DNA of 9,306 nt from Actinomycetota bacterium (lineage in GTDB: Bacteria > Actinomycetota > Acidimicrobiia > Acidimicrobiales > SZUA-35). The first letter of the stretch is position 1; every line of letters begins with the position of its first letter. This document shows positions 1 through 5,258 of this stretch, one piece after another. Below the pieces are notes generated by a model that was given only the letters and a program-made list of their open reading frames with translations, was not told the origin of the DNA and made no database searches. The stretch spans positions 1-9,306 of the forward strand of contig JAQCHM010000109.1 in the NCBI GenBank assembly GCA_027730885.1, read 5' to 3'. Position numbers and translations under genes: made by a program.

Positions 1-369
1 GAGGTCGCGTACTTCGAGTGCCTCCACGAGCTCAAGCTCATCGTCGACCTCATGTACGAAGAGGGCATCGCCGGCATGCGCTATTCGGTCTCCGACACCG
101 CCGAATTCGGTGACCTCGTCAGCGGGCCCCGCGTCATCAACGCCGCGGTCAAGTCCGAGATGCAGGGCATCCTCACCGACATCCAGGACGGCACCTTCGC
201 CAAGCGTTGGGTCGAGGAGAGCCGCCAGGGCCGCCCGAACTTCCTCCGCCTCGAAGCCGCGGGCCACGACCATCCCATCGAGAAGGTCGGCGCCGAACTT
301 CGGGCCATGATGCCGTGGATCTCCGAGGGCAAGGGTTCGGTACGCGACGCCTCCGGCGGGCAGGGCTGA
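1..369 (+). CDS. ilvC: Ketol-acid reductoisomerase, C-terminal part (5' end outside window)
   Basis: This is the last 122 codons of ketol-acid reductoisomerase, the cytoplasmic NADPH- and Mg2+-dependent enzyme that isomerises and reduces acetolactate or acetohydroxybutyrate in valine, leucine and isoleucine synthesis. The reading frame is open from base 1 and the start lies upstream of the window. The visible part is the all-helical C-terminal domain. It opens with FECLHELKLIVDLMYE, where Glu6 and Glu10 of the fragment match the active-site glutamates, and continues to RYSVSDTAEFGD, where Ser31 matches the catalytic serine. The spacing of 25 residues from the first Glu to Ser equals that of E. 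coli IlvC (E389 to S414). RAMMPWI near the end is the usual KARI C-terminus, followed here by a short Gly/Ser-rich tail. The stop overlaps the next start (TGATG), so the crotonase is probably translated from the same mRNA. Confidence 0.96.
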   Translation, partial: EVAYFECLHELKLIVDLMYEEGIAGMRYSVSDTAEFGDLVSGPRVINAAVKSEMQGILTDIQDGTFAKRWVEESRQGRPNFLRLEAAGHDHPIEKVGAELRAMMPWISEGKGSVRDASGGQG

Positions 370-1154
370 TGGGAGAGTTCGTCACTGTTCAGGAGACCGA
401 TCACGACGGCGTCGCCGTCATCCGTCTCGATCGCCCGAAGGTGAACGCACTCAACACCCAGGTCGGCCACGAACTGTTGGCCGCAGCCACCGAGATCGAG
501 ACCCGCTCCGACATCAGGGCGGTGGTGTTGTGGGGCGGACCGCGGTTCTTTGCGGCCGGTGCCGACATCAGCGAGTTCCCGGTCAACGACGGGATTCGTG
601 ACCCGTCAGGCATGGTCGACGCACTGAACGCCGCCAACTTCAAGCTCGAGAACCTGCCACAGATCACCATCGCCGCCGTCAACGGGTTCGCCCTCGGTGG
701 GGGCTGCGAGCTCTCGATGAGCACCGACTTTCGGATTTGTGGCGAGGGCGCGGTGTTCGGCCAGCCCGAGATTCTGCTCGGCCTCATCGCCGGCGCCGGT
801 GGGACCCAGCGACTCACCCGATTGATCGGCATCACCAAGGCCAAGGAACTCAACTACACCGGACGCAACGTGAAGGCCGACGAGGCCCTGGCCATCGGTC
901 TCGTGTCGGCGGTCCATCCCGACGATCAGGTCCTGGACCAGGCCCTCGAGCTTGCCGCTCGCTACGCCAAGGGCCCGGCTGCGCTGGCCAACGCCAAGAA
1001 GGCCATCATGGACGGTCTCCATGTCTCGATCGAGGAGGCCATCACGGTCGAACGCAGCGAGTTCATCGCATCGTTCCAGACCGACGACGCTGTCATCGGC
1101 ATCAAGAGCTTCCTCGAGCAGGGCCCCGGCAAAGCCGCCTTCACCGGCCGTTGA
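369..1154 (+). CDS. Enoyl-CoA hydratase/isomerase (crotonase) family protein
   Basis: A 261-residue crotonase, the usual length for a single-domain enoyl-CoA hydratase, which adds water to trans-2-enoyl-CoA in fatty-acid or branched-chain acyl-CoA breakdown. The oxyanion-hole segment FFAAGADI lies at about 60-67 and the second element GGGCEL at 110-115. Glu114 and Glu134 (in GQPEILLG) are 20 residues apart, as are the two catalytic glutamates of rat mitochondrial hydratase (E144, E164). With both acids present, hydratase activity is more likely than isomerase-only or a dead homologue, but the acyl chain specificity cannot be read. Ala141 sits where most relatives have proline in the PGAGGTQRL loop. 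The ATG at 369 was chosen because it overlaps the ilvC stop and gives the family-standard N-terminus. An in-frame extension to 207 would run through ilvC coding sequence. The gene sits between ilvC and hpt, with overlaps at both ends. Confidence 0.93.
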   Translation: MGEFVTVQETDHDGVAVIRLDRPKVNALNTQVGHELLAAATEIETRSDIRAVVLWGGPRFFAAGADISEFPVNDGIRDPSGMVDALNAANFKLENLPQITIAAVNGFALGGGCELSMSTDFRICGEGAVFGQPEILLGLIAGAGGTQRLTRLIGITKAKELNYTGRNVKADEALAIGLVSAVHPDDQVLDQALELAARYAKGPAALANAKKAIMDGLHVSIEEAITVERSEFIASFQTDDAVIGIKSFLEQGPGKAAFTGR

Positions 1155-1711
1155 CTTCGGCCGAACTGCCCGAGTTCCCCGTCCCGGGGGACGTCGGCGA
1201 GATCCTCATCACGTCCGAACAGATCCAGGCGCGGGTGGCCGAACTCGGTCACCAGATCGCGTCGGACCTGGCCGGCGAGGTCCCGCTGCTGGTCGGGATC
1301 CTCAAGGGAAGTGCGCTCTTCACCGCCGACCTGATGCGGGCGGTCACCGGACCGGTCGAGATCGACTTCATGGCGGTGTCCTCCTACGGCGACGCCACCA
1401 AGTCCAGCGGCATCGTGCGCATCGTCAAGGACCTCGATGCGCCCGTCGCCGGTCGCCACGTCATCCTGGTCGAGGACATCGTCGACACCGGACTGACGCT
1501 GCGGTATCTGCTCGAGCACCTGAGCGCCCAGGGCCCAGCGTCGCTGCGAACGTGCGCCCTGCTCATTCGGGAGGAACGGACCAGCCGCGAGGTCGAAGTG
1601 GACTACGTCGGCTTCGCCGTCCCCGACGCGTTCGTCATCGGCTACGGCCTCGACGTCGCCCAGCGCTACCGCAACCTCCCCTACATCGCCACCTACACCG
1701 GCCCCACCTGA
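1151..1711 (+). CDS. hpt: Hypoxanthine (guanine) phosphoribosyltransferase
   Basis: A 186-residue type I phosphoribosyltransferase that salvages hypoxanthine, and probably guanine, with PRPP to give IMP or GMP in the cytoplasm. The PRPP-binding signature VILVEDIVDTGLT lies at 104-116, with the acidic pair Glu108-Asp109. The LKG loop is at 51-53 and the flexible-loop entrance MAVSSYG at 74-80. The C-terminal DAFVIGYGLDVAQRYRNLPYI (about 159-179) is the base-binding and dimer region typical of bacterial Hpt. The start is inferred to be TTG at 1151. It overlaps the crotonase TGA in a four-base TTGA, gives the normal Hpt length, and no in-frame ATG or GTG lies before the conserved domain. I see no convincing Shine-Dalgarno, which fits translational reinitiation after the crotonase. 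In many bacteria hpt sits beside tilS and ftsH; here it closes an ilvC-led operon instead. Confidence 0.95.
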   Translation: MTSAELPEFPVPGDVGEILITSEQIQARVAELGHQIASDLAGEVPLLVGILKGSALFTADLMRAVTGPVEIDFMAVSSYGDATKSSGIVRIVKDLDAPVAGRHVILVEDIVDTGLTLRYLLEHLSAQGPASLRTCALLIREERTSREVEVDYVGFAVPDAFVIGYGLDVAQRYRNLPYIATYTGPT

Positions 1712-1712
1712 A

Positions 1713-1770
1713 CCCGGCATCGGGAGTGCCGCAGTGCCGTTTTAGGCGCCTACACACTCCCGATCCCGGG
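1713..1770 (+). terminator. Inverted repeat just after hpt, probable terminator
   Basis: Arms at 1713-1728 (CCCGGCATCGGGAGTG) and 1755-1770 (CACTCCCGATCCCGGG) pair over 16 positions with a single mismatch. They begin one base after the hpt stop. The 26-nt loop can fold a further short stem (1734-1738 with 1745-1749). No T-tract follows, so if it terminates transcription it is of the U-poor kind often proposed for high-GC actinobacteria. Its position upstream of the likely metY promoter favours a terminator for the hpt operon over a metY leader. Folding energy was not computed. Confidence 0.6.
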
Positions 1771-1788
1771 GGTGGTTCGGGATTGGGA
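1758..1788 (+). repeat. Second, overlapping inverted repeat in the hpt-metY gap
   Basis: TCCCGATCCCG at 1758-1768 can pair with CGGGATTGGGA at 1778-1788, 11 pairs including one G-T, around a 9-nt loop. The left arm is also most of the right arm of the larger repeat at 1713-1770, so the two RNA structures exclude each other. As DNA, the hexamer TCGGGA or its complement occurs four times here (1720, 1758, 1777 and 1810), which could instead mark protein binding sites. The function is unknown. Confidence 0.45.
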
Positions 1789-1796
1789 CGGTATTC

Positions 1797-1862
1797 TTGA
1801 GCGTTTTCGTCGGGAATCGGTCTAGCCTGTCGCCACCAAGGAACGTGACGGACGCGAAGGAG
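1797..1862 (+). promoter_or_regulatory. Probable metY promoter and Shine-Dalgarno
   Basis: TAGCCT at 1823-1828 fits the actinobacterial -10 pattern TANNNT and would start transcription near 1835, giving a leader of about 35 nt. The nearest -35-like hexamer, TTGAGC at 1797-1802, is 20 bases upstream of it, which is longer than ideal. AAGGAG at 1857-1862 is a strong ribosome binding site 7 nt before the metY ATG and fixes that start. The ribosome site is secure; the promoter is a visual match only. Confidence 0.45.
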
Positions 1863-1869
1863 AGCTGGC

Positions 1870-3186
1870 ATGGCCGGTGAGTGGAGATTCGAGACCAAGC
1901 AGATTCACAGCGGGCAGGAGCCCGATTCAGCGACGGGTGCCCGAGCCGTTCCGATCTATCAGACGACGGCCTACCAGTTCCGCGACGCCCAGCACGCGGC
2001 CAACCTGTTCGCGCTGGCCGAACCGGGCAACATCTACACCCGGATCATGAACCCCACCCAGGGTGTGCTCGAGGTCCGCCTGGCGGCGCTCGAGAACGGC
2101 CTGTCGTCCACCGCAGCCGGGGTTCCCGGCGCCCTGGTCGTTGCGTCGGGTCAGGCAGCGGAGTCGTTGGCCATCATGAACATCGCCGAGGCCGGCGATC
2201 ACATCGTCGCCGGCGCCGCGCTGTACGGCGGCACCTACAACCTCCTCCACTACACCCTTCCCAAGTTCGGGATCGAGACCACGTTCGTCAACGACATCGA
2301 CGACCTCGACGCCTGGCGCGCGGCCGTCAAGCCCAACACCAAGCTGTTCTACGGTGAGTCCATCGGTAATCCGATGAACAACGTGCTCGACATCGAGGGT
2401 GTCGCTTCGGTCGCGCACGACGCCGGGGTCCCGCTCATCATCGACAACACCGTTGCCTCGCCCTATCTCATTCGCCCGCTCGAATGGGGTGCGGACATCG
2501 TCGTGCACTCGGCCACCAAGTTTCTCGGTGGCCACGGCACCTCCATTGCCGGTGTCATCGTCGACGGCGGTTCGTTCGAGTTCTCCGACGCCGAACGGTT
2601 CCCCAACTACAACTCACCCGACCCCAGCTATCACGGCCTGCAGTACTGGCCCATGCTCGGCGCCGGTTCGTTCATCGCCAAGGCCCGTATCCAGTTGCTT
2701 CGCGACTTCGGCCCGTCCATCAGCCCGTTCAACGCCTTCCAGGTGATCCAAGGGGTCGAGACCCTGTCACTGCGGATGGAGCGTCACGTCCAGAACGCCC
2801 AGAAGGTCGCCGAGTGGCTGGCCGCCCGGTCCGACGTCGAGTCGGTCAACTTTGCCGGACTGCCTTCGTCACCGTGGTATGCCAACGCTCAGAAGTACAG
2901 CGGCGGCCGGGGCGCCGGGTCGGTGCCCTCGTTCATCATCGCCGGGGGGCGCGAGGCGGGGGAGCGCTTCGTGAACGCGCTGACGCTGCACAGTCATGTC
3001 GCCAACATCGGCGACGTGCGGTCGTTGGTGATCCACCCGGCATCCACCACGCACTCCCAACTCACCCCCGAGGAGCAGGTGGCCACCGGCGTGCACCCCG
3101 GCTTGGTGCGTCTGAGCGTCGGCCTCGAGTCGATCGACGACATCCTGGCCGACCTCGAAGTCGGATTTGCCGCAGCCAAGGGCTGA
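1870..3186 (+). CDS. metY: O-acetylhomoserine sulfhydrylase (PLP-dependent Cys/Met metabolism family)
   Basis: A 438-residue PLP enzyme that replaces the acetyl group of O-acetyl-L-homoserine with sulfide to give homocysteine, the direct sulfhydrylation route to methionine. The N-terminal FETKQIHSGQ and VPIYQTTAY are typical of the family. YTRIMNPT (56-63) holds the Tyr/Arg that reach the PLP phosphate of the neighbouring subunit. LYGGTYN (118-124) carries the ring-stacking Tyr119. Asp192 in IIDNT and Lys217 in HSATKFLGGHG are the pyridine-nitrogen partner and Schiff-base lysine. RLSVGLE (414-420) carries the substrate-carboxylate Arg. The length and the long insert near 240-265 (FPNYNSPDPSYHG) match MetY rather than the shorter cystathionine gamma-synthase (about 390 residues). 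The ATG has a strong ribosome site. metX, the usual partner, is not in view. Cytoplasmic, normally tetrameric. Confidence 0.94.
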   Translation: MAGEWRFETKQIHSGQEPDSATGARAVPIYQTTAYQFRDAQHAANLFALAEPGNIYTRIMNPTQGVLEVRLAALENGLSSTAAGVPGALVVASGQAAESLAIMNIAEAGDHIVAGAALYGGTYNLLHYTLPKFGIETTFVNDIDDLDAWRAAVKPNTKLFYGESIGNPMNNVLDIEGVASVAHDAGVPLIIDNTVASPYLIRPLEWGADIVVHSATKFLGGHGTSIAGVIVDGGSFEFSDAERFPNYNSPDPSYHGLQYWPMLGAGSFIAKARIQLLRDFGPSISPFNAFQVIQGVETLSLRMERHVQNAQKVAEWLAARSDVESVNFAGLPSSPWYANAQKYSGGRGAGSVPSFIIAGGREAGERFVNALTLHSHVANIGDVRSLVIHPASTTHSQLTPEEQVATGVHPGLVRLSVGLESIDDILADLEVGFAAAKG

Positions 3187-3187
3187 G

Positions 3188-3225
3188 GACCGTCCACAGT
3201 CAGGACAGCCCGGGAACTGACGGTC
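3188..3225 (+). terminator. First of two abutting hairpins after metY
   Basis: GACCGTC at 3188-3194 is the perfect reverse complement of GACGGTC at 3219-3225. Inside, AGT (3198-3200) can pair with ACT (3216-3218) across a 3-nt bulge, and the apical loop contains the palindrome CCCGGG. It starts two bases after the metY stop and ends exactly where the next hairpin begins. It is probably part of the metY 3' end; alone it is modest. Confidence 0.45.
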
Positions 3226-3256
3226 GGGGTGTCTGGCTAGAGTTGCCGGACACCCC
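3226..3256 (+). terminator. Strong hairpin between metY and the isomerase gene, terminator-like
   Basis: GGGGTGTCTGGC (3226-3237) pairs with GCCGGACACCCC (3245-3256): 12 pairs with one T-G, around the 7-nt loop TAGAGTT. This is the cleanest hairpin in the window and probably ends metY transcription, although only a weak CACAGTTT tail follows and no T-tract. The loop also holds TAGAGT (3238-3243), which fits a TANNNT -10 element and would start the isomerase mRNA near 3250. It may therefore act as terminator, promoter-embedded operator, or both; sequence alone cannot decide. Confidence 0.6.
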
Positions 3257-3274
3257 CACAGTTTGGAGACCCCT

Positions 3275-3832
3275 GTGCCCGCATGCCCCGAAACCGACGG
3301 TTCGAGCCCCCAGCAACGCAGCTTCGACGGGCCGTTCCCGATGTGCATCGACCCGGCGAAGCGCTACACCGCCGAGATGGTCACCAGCATGGGCACGCTG
3401 ATCCTGGCCCTCGACCCGGTGGGTGCGCCGAAGACGGTCAACAACTTCGTCTGCCTCGCTCGCTACCACTACTTCGACGGACTGGCGTTCCACCGGGTCA
3501 TCCAGGGCTTCGTCCTCCAGGGCGGCTGCCCTGAGGGTTCGGGGCGGGGCGGCCCCGGCTACCGCTTCGAGGACGAGCTGCCGGCCCCTGGTCGTTATGA
3601 GCTCGGCTCCTTGGCGATGGCCAACGCCGGCCCCAACACCAATGGCAGCCAGTTCTTCGTCATCTCGGGCCCGAGCGGGATGGGCCTGCCTCCTGCGTAC
3701 TCGCTGTTCGGCAAGGTCGTGAAGGGCCTCGAGCACGTGGCCGAGATGGAGAAGGTCAAGACCGGGCCGGGCGACCGCCCGGTCGTCGACATGGTCATCG
3801 AGTCGGTCACCATCACCGAACACGAGGACTGA
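3275..3832 (+). CDS. Cyclophilin-type peptidyl-prolyl cis-trans isomerase
   Basis: A 185-residue cyclophilin that catalyses cis-trans isomerisation of peptide bonds before proline in protein folding. It has no signal peptide or membrane segment, so it is probably cytoplasmic. Residues 17-45 (FDGPFPMCIDP to the MGTLILALD strand) form the actinobacterial-type N-terminus. FHRVIQGFVLQGG (72-84) supplies catalytic Arg74, Phe79 and Gln82, matching human CypA R55, F60 and Q63, with Val80 in place of M61. MANAGPNTNGSQFF (115-128) is the second signature. Where CypA has Trp121 and His126, this protein has Met-Gly-Leu-Pro-Pro-Ala-Tyr (136-142). GTG at 3275 was chosen as start because GGAG at 3265-3268 lies 6 nt before it. 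An in-frame TTG at 3263 overlaps that ribosome site. The oxygenase follows after 17 nt and may be co-transcribed. Confidence 0.93.
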   Translation: MPACPETDGSSPQQRSFDGPFPMCIDPAKRYTAEMVTSMGTLILALDPVGAPKTVNNFVCLARYHYFDGLAFHRVIQGFVLQGGCPEGSGRGGPGYRFEDELPAPGRYELGSLAMANAGPNTNGSQFFVISGPSGMGLPPAYSLFGKVVKGLEHVAEMEKVKTGPGDRPVVDMVIESVTITEHED

Positions 3833-3849
3833 CCCTCCCCGGGTGCGCC

Positions 3850-4827
3850 ATGAACGAGATCCTCGATGTCGATTTGATCACGTTCGAATCTGGGACCGAT
3901 GCGCAGCGGCGCGCCGTCGTCGACGGTGTCATGTCGTCGCTGCGCAACGGGTTCGTCTACACCAGCACCGACCTCAGTGAAGACCTGCTCGACACGGCCT
4001 ACGGCATGCTGCAGCAGTTCTTCTCGCTGCCCGTCGAGGAGAAGCGAAAGGCCGTCGCTCCCGGCACGCACGGCCAGACCGGCTACACCGGGCTGCTGGT
4101 CGAGACGGCGGCCGTCAGCGACGTTCCCGACTGGAAGGAGATGCTCAACTGGGGCGACGAGGTTCCCCTCGGGCATCCACTCCAGACGAAGTATCCGGCC
4201 CGCTATCCCCGCCGGTTGCTCCCCGAGGAGCAAGTGCCCGGAATCACCGAGGTGCTGCATGCCTTCCACCAGCGAGTCCTCGACGTCCAGCGACGTTTTC
4301 TGCGCATCATCGCCCTCGGCATCGGATGTCACGAGTCCTTCTTCGACACGATGACCACCGACGGCACGACGCTCACCAGGGCCATTCACTACCCCGCTAT
4401 GGACCTCGCTCCTGGCGGCGGGCACGTCTGGGCGGGAGAGCACGCCGACATCAACCTGATCACGGCCCTGCCCCGGGCCACGGCCCGAGGGCTCCAGGTC
4501 AAGGTGGGTGAACCCGGCGACCAACGCTGGATCGATGCCGTACCCCCGGACCGTCACGTCATCGTCAACACCGGCATCATGCTGGAGCACCTCACCAACG
4601 GTGTCATTCCTTCCGGCATTCACCGAGTGGTCGCCGACCCGGCCCAGCCCGGCGACCGGTACTCGGTCGTCCAGTTCGCTCATCCGACGCCGTGGACCAT
4701 CCTCTCGCCAGTGCCCACCTGCGTCACGCCCGACAACCCCCAGCGCTTCGCTCCGATCGAGGCCGGCGACCGGCTCGACCAGGTGCTCTACGAGATCAAT
4801 CTCATCGAGGACGCGCGCCGGGTCTAG
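3850..4827 (+). CDS. Fe(II)/2-oxoglutarate-dependent oxygenase, isopenicillin N synthase-like; substrate unknown
   Basis: A 325-residue soluble non-heme iron oxygenase. Residues 6-115 look like the N-terminal dioxygenase domain, including NGFVYTSTDLS and FFSLPVEEKR, and 175-280 like the double-stranded beta-helix core. The iron ligands are readable: His198 and Asp200 in GEHADINLI and His258 in SGIHRVV, 60 residues apart. Arg270 and Ser272 in DRYSVVQF form the RxS pair that binds the 2-oxoglutarate carboxylate, so a 2-oxoglutarate enzyme is more likely than a true isopenicillin N synthase. All core residues are present, so it should be active. The substrate cannot be read. The neighbours (isomerase 17 nt upstream, msrB downstream) are not a biosynthetic cluster. 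The ATG at 3850 begins a normal N-terminus, but no strong Shine-Dalgarno precedes it, only a weak GGGTG, so its translation may depend on the upstream gene. Confidence 0.88.
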   Translation: MNEILDVDLITFESGTDAQRRAVVDGVMSSLRNGFVYTSTDLSEDLLDTAYGMLQQFFSLPVEEKRKAVAPGTHGQTGYTGLLVETAAVSDVPDWKEMLNWGDEVPLGHPLQTKYPARYPRRLLPEEQVPGITEVLHAFHQRVLDVQRRFLRIIALGIGCHESFFDTMTTDGTTLTRAIHYPAMDLAPGGGHVWAGEHADINLITALPRATARGLQVKVGEPGDQRWIDAVPPDRHVIVNTGIMLEHLTNGVIPSGIHRVVADPAQPGDRYSVVQFAHPTPWTILSPVPTCVTPDNPQRFAPIEAGDRLDQVLYEINLIEDARRV

Positions 4828-4843
4828 GTCGGTGCGGGGCTAC

Positions 4844-4849
4844 TACGCT
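4844..4849 (+). promoter_or_regulatory. -10 element of a probable leaderless msrB promoter
   Basis: TACGCT fits TANNNT and its last T is 7 bases before the A of the msrB ATG (4856), so the predicted transcript start coincides with the start codon. No Shine-Dalgarno is seen upstream of the ATG, as expected for a leaderless message, which is common in actinobacteria. No clear -35 hexamer is visible at the usual distance (4821-4826 reads GGTCTA). A transcript start at 4853 from TACTAC (4841-4846) is a weaker alternative. Confidence 0.5.
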
Positions 4850-4855
4850 GGTGCC

Positions 4856-5254
4856 ATGACCGAGAAGACCTTCACCGAACAAGAGCTGCGTGAACGACTG
4901 AACCCCGTTCAGTTCGAGGTCACGCAATACGCAGGCACCGAGCGGCCGTTCACCGGTGAGTACTGGAACGTCTGGGATGACGGCACCTACGCGTGCATCG
5001 TGTGCGACACGCCCCTCTTCGAGTCGGGCACCAAGTTCGATGCCGGCTGCGGTTGGCCCAGCTTCTATCAGGCGCTGAGCGAGGACGTAGTCCAGGAGAA
5101 CACCGACTTCAGCCACGGCATGGTCCGGACCGAGGTCGTGTGCAAAGGCTGCGGCGCCCACCTCGGTCACGTCTTCCCCGACGGACCAGCCCCCACCGGC
5201 CTCCGCTACTGCATGAACTCGGCCTCGCTGAAGCTCGACCTCATCGAGTCCTGA
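4856..5254 (+). CDS. msrB: Peptide-methionine (R)-S-oxide reductase
   Basis: A 132-residue MsrB, the zinc enzyme that reduces the R epimer of methionine sulfoxide in oxidised proteins, using thioredoxin. It is essentially a single SelR domain. Two CxxC pairs, Cys47/Cys50 (ACIVC) and Cys96/Cys99 (VCKGC), bind the structural zinc. GCGWPSF supplies the resolving Cys65, and RYCMNSASL near the C-terminus supplies the catalytic Cys119. The 54-residue spacing matches E. coli MsrB (C63, C117). The catalytic residue is a normal cysteine codon, not selenocysteine. There is no signal peptide, so it is cytoplasmic. The ATG at 4856 is preceded by a -10-like element placed for a leaderless transcript, which suggests expression independent of the oxygenase 28 nt upstream. 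The gene ends 4 nt from the convergent serC stop. Confidence 0.96.
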   Translation: MTEKTFTEQELRERLNPVQFEVTQYAGTERPFTGEYWNVWDDGTYACIVCDTPLFESGTKFDAGCGWPSFYQALSEDVVQENTDFSHGMVRTEVVCKGCGAHLGHVFPDGPAPTGLRYCMNSASLKLDLIES

Positions 5255-5258
5255 GCGT

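Noticed and set aside
207..368. 54-residue N-terminal extension of the crotonase
   Set aside because: It lies inside ilvC in another frame, shows no family similarity, and the ATG at 369 gives the standard crotonase start.
737..1150. Long N-terminal extension of Hpt
   Set aside because: The residues are arginine/proline-rich out-of-frame crotonase sequence; the Hpt domain fits a start at TTG 1151.
1712..1869. SAM riboswitch before metY
   Set aside because: Looked for because of the gene, but no known SAM riboswitch core is recognisable and the repeats lie upstream of the likely promoter. Kept only as a folding question.
3263..3274. TTG start for the isomerase, 4 codons upstream
   Set aside because: This TTG overlaps the GGAG that serves the GTG at 3275, so it would leave no ribosome site of its own.
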